NCBI GenBank assembly: GCA_015075635.1
Contig: JABTUA010000003.1
Span: forward strand, 620,001-684,000
Direction: 5' to 3'
Length of the DNA: 64,000 nucleotides
Source of the DNA: Polyangiaceae bacterium
Lineage (GTDB): Bacteria; Myxococcota_A; Polyangia; Polyangiales; Polyangiaceae
The notes beneath the pieces are model-generated. The model made no database searches. It saw only the letters and a program-made list of their open reading frames with translations, and was not told the DNA's origin. Of this stretch, positions 53,954 to 61,073 are shown one piece after another. Each line of letters opens with the position of its first letter. Position 1 is the first letter of the stretch. The position numbers were made by a program, and so were the translations under genes.

Positions 53954-54661
53954 TCAGCCCCCGAACTCGCGGATGTTCGCCTCGAGCGTGTCACGAATGT
54001 GCTGGATGCTGTCGCGGCGGAGCGCGCGCTTGCTGGCGGAGTAGGCCAGGTTGGACAGCCCGGACAGGCGGCGCGCCTCGGTGAGAGCCCGCGGTACGAC
54101 CTCTTCCGGTTGGGCGACCTCGTCCAGGTAGCCGGCGGCGAGCGCGGCTTCAGGCGCGTACTGGCGCGCTAGGAGCGTTGCCTCCGTCAGCTTGCGCGGA
54201 TCGAGGCGATCGCGGGCCATCTCGATGGCCAAGATCGGCAGCGGCATGCCGATGGCGACCTCGTTCAGCCCGAGCTTGAAGTCGCCGGCGGCGCCGATGC
54301 GCACGTCGCCGGTCAGGACGACCAGCGCGCCACCCGCGAGCGCGTGGCCGGTGCAGGCGACGACCAGGGGCTGCGGGTGCGAATAGGCACGCATCAGCAC
54401 CTCCGCGCCGCGCGTCACCAGGGCGCGGGCGCTGTCCGGGCCCGCCATCATGTGCCGGAGATCGAAGCCGGCGCAGAAGCGCCCGGGCCGGCCGGCGAGC
54501 ACCACCGCCTTCGCTTCCTTCTCCGCGCGCTCGAGGGCGGCGTCGAGCGCGTCGAGCATCTCGGGGCTGAGCGCGTTGGCCTTGCCGTCGTCCATACGGA
54601 GCAGGGCGACGTCGTCGGAAAGCTCGAAACTGACCAGGGAGGAGCTCATGCGTTTCGCCAT
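53954..54661 (-). CDS. Enoyl-CoA hydratase/isomerase family protein
   Basis: A 235-residue crotonase. Motifs: MDDGKANALSPEMLDALDAAL, then AVVLAGRPGRFCAGFDLRHM, the first oxyanion-hole loop, and VACTGHALAGGALVVLTGDV, the second. The usual catalytic Glu pair positions are not clear (the GLNEVAIGMPLP region fits the second half). Substrate unknown. ATG 54661 or ATG 54649 may start it. It is divergent from a hypothetical gene and convergent with the PhnD-like gene. Confidence 0.9.
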   Translation of the reverse strand: MAKRMSSSLVSFELSDDVALLRMDDGKANALSPEMLDALDAALERAEKEAKAVVLAGRPGRFCAGFDLRHMMAGPDSARALVTRGAEVLMRAYSHPQPLVVACTGHALAGGALVVLTGDVRIGAAGDFKLGLNEVAIGMPLPILAIEMARDRLDPRKLTEATLLARQYAPEAALAAGYLDEVAQPEEVVPRALTEARRLSGLSNLAYSASKRALRRDSIQHIRDTLEANIREFGG

Positions 54662-54707
54662 TGGCTAGCAGAGCTCGGGGGCGCTTGGAACCCGCGGCGC
54701 GGTGGAC

Positions 54708-54713
54708 TAGGCT
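54708..54713 (+). promoter_or_regulatory. -10-like box of the 54727 gene
   Basis: TAGGCT lies 13 nt before the ATG at 54727, the same hexamer as before the cyclase gene. Confidence 0.35.
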
Positions 54714-54726
54714 TCGAGCCGGGGCC

Positions 54727-55230
54727 ATGACGGACAGCCAGCAGCCTTCACGCGAGCTCCGCCTGCGAGTGGTGGTGATGGGGGGCGCCAGCGACGTGTT
54801 CGTGGGCGCGCTGGGCCTGACCGACGGCGAGATGCCGCTCGGCGTGGTGCACGGCTTCGACGCGAGCGTGCTCTTCGAGACCTTCCCGGTGGATCCTTGG
54901 AGCGGTGACGGCAGCGCGGGGGTCGCGCTGGAGCGAGCGGCGCACGCGCTCGACGCGCTGGTCCTGACCGACGCGCTGACGGCGGGCACGCACTACTCGA
55001 GCTCCGCCGTGGAGCGGCTGTGTCGCGCGCTCCAGCCGACCCGCGTCGTGGTGCCCACGGTCATCTACGGCGGCCCGGCGCTTGCCATGGAGTGGCAGAC
55101 GCTGAGCGGCGTCGCCCCGGTGATGGTCTGCGAGCCGACGCCGGAGAACGCGCTGCCCGCCGCGCGCGCCATCGCCAAGGCCGCGTTGCGCGCGCTCAAG
55201 CGCAGCGAGCCGCCGCCCTCGGTGCGCTGA
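54727..55230 (+). CDS. Conserved-looking hypothetical protein
   Basis: A 167-residue soluble protein. It starts with ELRLRVVVMGGASDVFVGAL, then MPLGVVHGFDASVLFETFP and ALVLTDALTAGTHYSSSAVE, and a Rossmann-like alternation of strands and helices follows (RVVVPTVIYGGPALAME). No nucleotide-binding signature is clear. Family unknown. It converges on the kinase-macro gene. Confidence 0.65.
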   Translation: MTDSQQPSRELRLRVVVMGGASDVFVGALGLTDGEMPLGVVHGFDASVLFETFPVDPWSGDGSAGVALERAAHALDALVLTDALTAGTHYSSSAVERLCRALQPTRVVVPTVIYGGPALAMEWQTLSGVAPVMVCEPTPENALPAARAIAKAALRALKRSEPPPSVR

Positions 55231-55234
55231 GGCG

Positions 55235-56716
55235 TCACGTTCGGTTGGTGCGTCGCGTGTCCATCTCCGTGGGCCCGGTCGGATCCGGAGGGCCCTTGAG
55301 GTGGCTGACCAGGCCGGTGTCGAGGGGCGAGTCGTCCTCCAGGCCGAACAGCTCGCTCTCGACGACCTCGCGGAAGACGCGCAGCTTGGGCTCGTCGTAG
55401 AGCACGAAGCGCACCTCTTCCAGCCGTGAGCCGCCCAGCGACAGGTGCCAGCGCAGCGCCGCAGCCTGGGCCTGCGCGGCGGCCTCCAGGGTGACGCGCG
55501 CCGCGCCGGTGCCCAGCGCTAGGATGGCGAGGCGCCGGAGGCCGAGGCGCTCGGCCAGGAGCAACGCTCGCTGCATCGCCCGGCCCACGCAGGACGCCTC
55601 CTCCCACGCGCTGACCGCGTGCAGCACCCGGCGGCAAGTGAGCTGCCCCGGGGAGGTGGCGATGCACGCACCGAGCGGCTGCTGGCCGTTCCGCATCGCC
55701 TCCTCTTCGATTTCGTCGCCTCCTACGCGCCGGAGGCTCTCCGCGACGCCGGTGCGCATGGTGAGCTGCCAGTTCGCAGAGCTGATGATGCCGTCCACCT
55801 CGGCGCGGGCGATGTCCGCCGCCTCCGTCACCACTTGAAGCTGCCCGAGCGCGAGGCTCTGTTCGTTCAGCCGGGCCGCGCGAGTCGGCCGCTGCGTGGC
55901 TTGCCCCAGCGCGGCGAGCGCGCGCCGCGGCTCGCCCAGATCGGCGAAGCGATGTCGGCGATCCTTGGCGATCATGCGCGCGACCACGTGCTGGAAATAG
56001 GCCTCCTCGGCGCTGCGAGGTGGAGGGAATCGGGCCTCTTCCGGGCTCTCGAGCAGCTCGGGCAGCGTCGCGAAGGGCGGGCTGCCGTAGCGCAGATCGT
56101 AGATGGTGGCGCCGAGCCCGTAGACGTCTGCGCGGCGATCGAGGGGCTCCTGCCGCAGCGCCTCGGGCGACATGAAGCGCAAGGTCCCGGCGCTCGAGGC
56201 CAGGTTCTTCTCGCAGATCTGCGTGGGCATCGCGATGCCGAAGTCGCCGAGCTTGACGCTGCCGTCAGCCGAGCCGAACAGGTTCGACGGCTTCAGATCC
56301 CGGTGGAGCACGCCTTGCTGGTGCGCGGCGTGCAGGCCGTGGGCGATCTTGGCGGCGGCGTCGCACACGAACCAGAGCGGGAGCCCCAGGCCCAGGCAGT
56401 CCCGCCGGGCGTGGTCGAGCTCATTCAGGTCGATGCCGTCCACGTACTCCTGCACCACGTACGGGATGTCGTCGTGGCTGCCGACGTCGAGGGCGCGCAC
56501 CACGTTCGGGCTGGTGATGCGAGCCATCAGGCGGGCCTCGGTCACCACCCGCTGCATGCGCTCCTGGAGCGAGCCGCCGAGCTCCGGCTTCAGGGTCTTG
56601 ATGATGACGGGCGTGGCCAGGACGACGTGCCGGCCGAGCCAGACGTCGCCCATGCCGCCGCCGCCCAGGCGTCCCCAGACCTCGTAGTCGTGGATGCGTG
56701 CGCCGGGTCCCAGCAT
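55235..56716 (-). CDS. Ser/Thr kinase fused to a C-terminal macro domain
   Basis: A 493-residue cytoplasmic protein. The kinase (about 7-265) has LGGGGMGDVWLGR, an ATP Lys in VIIKTLK, GVLHRDLKPSNLF and KLGDFGIAM. The C-terminal part (about 325-460) matches the macro fold: VDGIISSANWQLTMRTGVAESLRRVGGD, then LGACIATSPGQLTCRRVLHAVSAWE and LGLRRLAILALGTGAARVTLEAAAQAQ. Macro domains bind ADP-ribose and some remove ADP-ribose from proteins. The Asn of the SSANW loop is kept; the usual GGG is replaced by RTG. It may couple phosphorylation with ADP-ribose sensing. TATCCT lies 7 nt before the ATG. Confidence 0.9.
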   Translation of the reverse strand: MLGPGARIHDYEVWGRLGGGGMGDVWLGRHVVLATPVIIKTLKPELGGSLQERMQRVVTEARLMARITSPNVVRALDVGSHDDIPYVVQEYVDGIDLNELDHARRDCLGLGLPLWFVCDAAAKIAHGLHAAHQQGVLHRDLKPSNLFGSADGSVKLGDFGIAMPTQICEKNLASSAGTLRFMSPEALRQEPLDRRADVYGLGATIYDLRYGSPPFATLPELLESPEEARFPPPRSAEEAYFQHVVARMIAKDRRHRFADLGEPRRALAALGQATQRPTRAARLNEQSLALGQLQVVTEAADIARAEVDGIISSANWQLTMRTGVAESLRRVGGDEIEEEAMRNGQQPLGACIATSPGQLTCRRVLHAVSAWEEASCVGRAMQRALLLAERLGLRRLAILALGTGAARVTLEAAAQAQAAALRWHLSLGGSRLEEVRFVLYDEPKLRVFREVVESELFGLEDDSPLDTGLVSHLKGPPDPTGPTEMDTRRTNRT

Positions 56717-56723
56717 CGTCCCG

Positions 56724-56729
56724 AGGATA
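56724..56729 (-). promoter_or_regulatory. -10-like box of the kinase-macro gene
   Basis: TATCCT on the minus strand, 7 nt before the ATG at 56716. Confidence 0.45.
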
Positions 56730-56742
56730 CTCCCGCTGGGGC

Positions 56743-58362
56743 TCAAGGGGGCGCGGGCCGTGTCCGGCGGTAGAGCCACCAGGTGTTCTGGTGCGCCACC
56801 AGCTGGATGCTGGGGTCGGCGGCGAAGATCCCGGCCGGATCGGCGTAGCGCCGCACCAGGAACCAGTCGAACCATGTCCCGTGGCGGCGCACGTCGAACC
56901 AAGTCGGCCGCCACTCCCAGTGCTCCGGCACCGGCGGCGGGACGTGGGGGCTGCCTTCCCGGTAGGCCACCGGGTTCTGGTTCCAGCCGATGAAGTGGAA
57001 CGACAGCGCGCCGCCCTTCTCGGCCTGCACCCAGGCGGGCAGGTGGATGAAGGGCGTGATGGTGCGCGTCGAGCCCTCGTGGTTGAAGATCAGGTAGGCC
57101 AGACGCGGCGCCTTGGGGATCTGCGCGACGACCGCCTGGAAGTCGGCCGTGCTCTTGTCGAACGCGTGGTACTGCACCGCCACGTGGTAGCCCATGCGCC
57201 CCGCGAACAGCGCGAGTGAGAGGGAGAGCGCGAAGCGAGGCAGGCCCGCGCGCGGCATGTCCGGCACCACGGCGAACAGGATGAAGAGCGCGGGCGTGAT
57301 CTCTCGGGGGTAGACGTACCACCAGAGCCCGATGCGCATCGGCAGCATCAAAAACGCGAACAGGAAGCCCGCGGCGAAGAGCAAAGGCAGCAGCGTCACC
57401 GAGGCGCCCCACCACCATTCGCGGAAGCTCCGGTGCTTCGTCCTGCCCTGGACCACGAACCAGAACGCGCAGCTGATACCGAGCACCAAGGCCAGGTCGA
57501 GGAAGCGGTTGAAGTGAAGCTTCTCCTCGACGCCGGCCGCGCCCCCGAAGCCGTCCACCAGGTACGCGCCAATCTCGCGCACCCGGTCGGGGGACCACGC
57601 CAGGTGCTTGCCCAGGTCCATCTTGCCGCCTTGCTTGGGCATGAAGTGCCAGGCGGCGAACAGCGCGACGCTCGGCAGCGTGGGCCAGAGGGCGGGCCAC
57701 AGCCGGCGCGTCGCGGGCCAGACCAAGACGACCGCGCCCCATACCGCCAGGATGGCGAACGGGTAGCGGAAGTGGTGGGTGAAGAACACGGCGATCAAGC
57801 TCAGCGCGAGGCCGAGCTGTCGCCAGCGCGTCGGCCGATCCGCGACCAGGAGCGCGTAGCCGACGCTCATCGCGAACAGGCCGATGGCGCCGACGAAGTT
57901 CAGAAAGCCCCAGTGGGTGAGGTGCATCCAGACGGCGCCGAGGCCGAGCAGGCCCCAGAGCGGGCTCTTCTTCATGCCGTGGAACAGGAGCGCGAGCCCC
58001 GCCGGCAGGAGGGCGAGCATCACCACGGCGGCGCCCTTCACGGCGACGTGCATCGGCAGCACCAGCGCCAGGAGCGCGCCGATCGCGTACATGGACATGT
58101 ACGGGACCTCGAACGGGTGCAGCGTGAACTGCTCGCGGAAGCCGAAGGAGGAGTCCCAGTAGTGCCGGAAGATGGAGATGTCGCTGGCATGGAACGGCAG
58201 ATCCGTCATCGGCGGATAGCGCACCACCGCGAAGGGGTAGGCGATCACGTACACGCAAGCAGCGACGGCCACGAGCCCCGCGGCCCAGTCGAAGGGCCGC
58301 GCGCGGACGCTCCCCCAGAGCTTTCGCCCGAGCTTCGCGGAGCGGCGCTTGGTCTCGGCCAT
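56743..58362 (-). CDS. Polytopic membrane protein of unknown function
   Basis: A 539-residue protein with about ten membrane helices, many aromatic and Trp-rich loops. FDWAAGLVAVAACVYVIAYP and a periplasmic loop YPPMTDLPFHASDISIF follow the start; the PPMTDLPFH segment with an Asp recalls the first catalytic loop of GT-C glycosyltransferases, but I cannot confirm it. Later loops have FMPKQGGKMDLGKHLAW and WYVYPREITPALFILFAVV. The C-terminal 100 residues look extracytoplasmic. ATG 58362 is preferred; ATG 58407 is possible and would add 15 residues. It lies upstream of the kinase-macro gene in the same direction. Confidence 0.72.
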   Translation of the reverse strand: MAETKRRSAKLGRKLWGSVRARPFDWAAGLVAVAACVYVIAYPFAVVRYPPMTDLPFHASDISIFRHYWDSSFGFREQFTLHPFEVPYMSMYAIGALLALVLPMHVAVKGAAVVMLALLPAGLALLFHGMKKSPLWGLLGLGAVWMHLTHWGFLNFVGAIGLFAMSVGYALLVADRPTRWRQLGLALSLIAVFFTHHFRYPFAILAVWGAVVLVWPATRRLWPALWPTLPSVALFAAWHFMPKQGGKMDLGKHLAWSPDRVREIGAYLVDGFGGAAGVEEKLHFNRFLDLALVLGISCAFWFVVQGRTKHRSFREWWWGASVTLLPLLFAAGFLFAFLMLPMRIGLWWYVYPREITPALFILFAVVPDMPRAGLPRFALSLSLALFAGRMGYHVAVQYHAFDKSTADFQAVVAQIPKAPRLAYLIFNHEGSTRTITPFIHLPAWVQAEKGGALSFHFIGWNQNPVAYREGSPHVPPPVPEHWEWRPTWFDVRRHGTWFDWFLVRRYADPAGIFAADPSIQLVAHQNTWWLYRRTRPAPP

Positions 58363-58407
58363 CCTTGGGGGCGCCGACACTAGTCTCGACTCGGGCAGTC
58401 TTGCCAT

Positions 58408-58588
58408 GATCAGATCACGACCATCGGGAGCAGCGAAAACCCACGGAAACTGTCGGCGGAGCCGGTGGATGCCGCTCCCGCTGCGGGCTCTTCACGGCGG
58501 AAAGCGGCCCGTCGAGAGTAGCGCGGCCGTGCGCGTCGAGGCGGGGAGCCTTGCGTGGAGCGTGCCCGCTGCGCGATCCTGCGCCGAC
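58408..58588. other. Gap between divergent genes
   Basis: About 180 nt between the membrane protein and the next lipoprotein gene. No credible gene or palindrome is seen; TAGTGT on the minus strand lies 14 nt before the 58362 ATG and could be its -10 box, with weak support. Confidence 0.4.
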
Positions 58589-59041
58589 ATGACCCCCCCA
58601 CAGCGACGCTCCCCGGCCAGCTGGGCGCTGCTCCTCGGCCTCGTCGCTTGCGACCGGAAGGCGGCCCCCAGCGATCCGGTCGCACCGTCGCCGAGCGCGT
58701 CGGTCACGACGGCCGCGCCGAGCGCTCCAGCCGCGGTGCCCTCGCCGGAGAGCATGGCTTCAGCGGCCCCGGCGCCCCCGCCGGAAGACACGGCCTCCGC
58801 GGCGCCAGCGCCCTCTGCCGCGAAGAGCACCAACTGCTACCCCGCCGCGAAGTCACGGGACTACGGGAGCGTCTCGGCGGCCGAGCCGCCGTTCGCCGAC
58901 TGCGCCAAGCACCTCAAGGTCCACTGCGGCGGCAAGGACGGAGAACGCGGCCACCTGACCGGCCTAGCGCTGGACGTGAAGGCGACGACGGCGGCCCGCA
59001 AGCGACAGCCGGACGCGTGCTGTTACAACTCGTGCGATTGA
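58589..59041 (+). CDS. Small Cys-rich lipoprotein
   Basis: A 150-residue predicted lipoprotein (SWALLLGLVAC, Cys-22). A long Ala/Pro/Ser linker (about 23-85) precedes a C-terminal region with several Cys: TNCYPAAKSRDYGS, FADCAKHLKVHCGGKDGE and DACCYNSCD. The cysteines may form disulfides. No family recognised. It is in the same direction as the epimerase gene 11 nt downstream. Confidence 0.7.
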   Translation: MTPPQRRSPASWALLLGLVACDRKAAPSDPVAPSPSASVTTAAPSAPAAVPSPESMASAAPAPPPEDTASAAPAPSAAKSTNCYPAAKSRDYGSVSAAEPPFADCAKHLKVHCGGKDGERGHLTGLALDVKATTAARKRQPDACCYNSCD

Positions 59042-59052
59042 GGGTACCCGCA

Positions 59053-60009
59053 ATGTCCAACCCACACTCCCTCGCTGGTGCGACCGTGGTCGTCACCGGA
59101 GGCTGCGGCTTCATCGGCTCGCACCTGGTGCGCGCCCTCGGTGCCCGCGGCGCGGCGCGCATCGTGGTGATCGACAGCCTGCGCTACGGCAAGCCGGAGA
59201 ACCTGCCGGCGGAGGTGCCGGTCGAGATCGTGAAGCACGATCTGGGCTTCGGTGACACCGCCGAGCTCGACCGGGCTCTCGCCGGCGCCGACTACCTCTT
59301 CCACCTGGCGGCCGAGAAGCACAACCAGTCGAAGGACGACCCCACGCGCGTGCTTCGCTCGAACGTGGAGGGGACCGCAGCGCTGTTCCAAGCGGCCGGT
59401 CGAGCCGAGCTGAAGAAGGTCCTGTTCACGTCGTCGCTCTACGCCTACGGCCGCCTGGCTGGGCCGCCCATGGTGGAGACGGAGCTCCCGCTCCCGTCCA
59501 CCGTGTACGGCATCAGCAAGCTCACCGGCGAGCACCTGCTGGCGTTCTTCGCGAAGCAATACGGCATGGACTTCGCTACGCTCCGCTACTTCTTCGTGTA
59601 CGGCCCGAGGCAGTTCGCGGGCACCGGCTACAAAAGCGTGATCGTGAAGAGCTTCGAGCGCCTGCGCGAGGGTGCGTCTCCGGTCGTCTTCGGCGACGGA
59701 CGACAGTCCCTCGACTACGTGTACGTGGACGACGCGGTGGAGGCGACGTGCCGCGCCCTCGAGTCGCCGCTGTCCGGAGAGCTCTTCAACGTCGGCTCGG
59801 GCGTCGCGACCAGCGTGCGCGAGCTGATCGAGCTGATGGTGCGCGTGTCCGGGCGACAGGTCGCCGTCGAGACCGGTCCGGCGGACTGGACCGCGGGCAC
59901 GAGCCGCGCCGGAAACGTCGAGAAAATCGCCAAGCTCCTCGGCTGGCGCGCCACGACCAGCCTGGAGCAGGGCCTCGGGGCCACGCTCGCGTGGCTCGGG
60001 CAGAGCTAG
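59053..60009 (+). CDS. NAD-dependent nucleotide-sugar epimerase/dehydratase family protein
   Basis: A 318-residue SDR-type enzyme. VVVTGGCGFIGSHLVRALG binds NAD; DYLFHLAAEKHNQS, the SSLYAYG region and STVYGISKLTGEHLL (YxxxK) form the active site. The C-terminal FGDGRQSLDYVYVDDAVEA pattern fits nucleotide-sugar 4-epimerases and dehydratases. The sugar is unknown. It may serve polysaccharide or O-antigen synthesis. It has a short gap to the Cys-rich lipoprotein gene, and 44 nt to the FGE gene. Confidence 0.9.
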   Translation: MSNPHSLAGATVVVTGGCGFIGSHLVRALGARGAARIVVIDSLRYGKPENLPAEVPVEIVKHDLGFGDTAELDRALAGADYLFHLAAEKHNQSKDDPTRVLRSNVEGTAALFQAAGRAELKKVLFTSSLYAYGRLAGPPMVETELPLPSTVYGISKLTGEHLLAFFAKQYGMDFATLRYFFVYGPRQFAGTGYKSVIVKSFERLREGASPVVFGDGRQSLDYVYVDDAVEATCRALESPLSGELFNVGSGVATSVRELIELMVRVSGRQVAVETGPADWTAGTSRAGNVEKIAKLLGWRATTSLEQGLGATLAWLGQS

Positions 60010-60053
60010 CCGCCTTCTTGGCACCCGGCGCCGAGCTCCGCTAGACGAGGGCC

Positions 60054-61049
60054 GTGAGACTCTGGCCCCTGGGACTCGCGCTCTTCGCATTCGCGGCCTG
60101 CAACGGCGCCTCGCAAGCGCATCCGCCCGCGGCCAAGGCCGAGCGCGCCGAGCCGGCGGCGAAGAGGCCCGTCCAGGTGAAGGTCGCCAAGCCGAAGGCC
60201 AAGCCCGCTCCGTCTGCAAGCGCCCCGCCGCCGCCCGTCGAGGTCGCGAAGCCCGCCGAGCCGCCGCCGCCCGACATGCTGCCGGTCCCGGCGGGCACGT
60301 TCAGCATGGGCTCCGACGATCAGGGCGAGCAGGACGAGCGCCCCGCTCACCAGGTGACGCTGAAGGCCTTCCTGCTCGACAAGTACGAGGTCACCAACGG
60401 CCAGTACCTCGAGTGCGTGAGCGCGAAGATCTGCAAGCCATGGAAGGCAGACGCCGCCAAGGCGATGAAGTACGGCTCCGAGAAGGAGTTTCGCGGAGCG
60501 AAGAAGCCGGTGGTCGGCGTCTCTTGGGAAGACGCGAAGACCTACTGCGAGTGGCGCGGCAAGCGCTTGCCCACCGAGGCCGAGTGGGAGCGTGCCGCGC
60601 GCGGCGACGACGGGCGCACGTATCCCTGGGGCAACGCCTTCCCCGATCCCAAGAAGCACGGCTGCTTCCAGGGTTGCCAGGGCGGCGCCACCGCCGAGGT
60701 CGGCTCGTACCCGGACGACGCCGGCCCCTACGGCCACCACGATCTGGCGGGCAACGTCTGGGAGTGGATCGCCGACTCCTACGATCCCTACGCGTACAAG
60801 CGTCCGACGGCGGACCGCGGCGTGCCCGGCACCTGCGAGCAGATCCTGGAAGCGCAGGACGAGCTCAGGAAGAAGAAGCTCGAGGGCTACACCGGCACGA
60901 ACCCCATCCCAACGGAGTGCGAGCGCGTGCTCCGGGGCGGCGCTTTCAACTACCACGCCAAGGGGCTGCGCTCGTCGAACCGCGTCCACCACCCGGGGAG
61001 CTGGCGGCTGCTGGTGGCGGGCTTTCGCTGCGCGAAAGACGCTTCCTGA
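60054..61049 (+). CDS. FGE-sulfatase (SUMF1-domain) lipoprotein
   Basis: A 331-residue lipoprotein (signal PLGLALFAFAAC). A Pro/Lys/Ala linker (about 20-75) leads to a formylglycine-generating-enzyme domain: MLPVPAGTFSMGSDDQGEQD, RPAHQVTLKAFLLDKYEVTN, PVVGVSWEDAKTYCEWRGKR, LPTEAEWERAARG, and HHDLAGNVWEWIADSYDPYA. Most such lipid-anchored domains in myxobacteria are thought not to be FGEs but protein- or ligand-binding modules. The two catalytic Cys pairs of true FGE are not evident. GTG 60054 gives the signal peptide. Confidence 0.9.
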   Translation: MRLWPLGLALFAFAACNGASQAHPPAAKAERAEPAAKRPVQVKVAKPKAKPAPSASAPPPPVEVAKPAEPPPPDMLPVPAGTFSMGSDDQGEQDERPAHQVTLKAFLLDKYEVTNGQYLECVSAKICKPWKADAAKAMKYGSEKEFRGAKKPVVGVSWEDAKTYCEWRGKRLPTEAEWERAARGDDGRTYPWGNAFPDPKKHGCFQGCQGGATAEVGSYPDDAGPYGHHDLAGNVWEWIADSYDPYAYKRPTADRGVPGTCEQILEAQDELRKKKLEGYTGTNPIPTECERVLRGGAFNYHAKGLRSSNRVHHPGSWRLLVAGFRCAKDAS

Positions 61050-61056
61050 GTCGGGA

Positions 61057-61062
61057 TATACT
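61057..61062 (+). promoter_or_regulatory. -10-like box of the kinase-ATPase gene
   Basis: TATACT lies 11 nt before the GTG at 61074 with no ribosome-binding site between them. Confidence 0.45.
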
Positions 61063-61073
61063 GCCCGCTGGCA

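Noticed and set aside
60054..61049. True formylglycine-generating enzyme acting on a sulfatase
   Set aside because: No sulfatase gene is nearby and the catalytic Cys pair of FGE is not evident; many FGE-fold lipoproteins in myxobacteria appear to have other roles.
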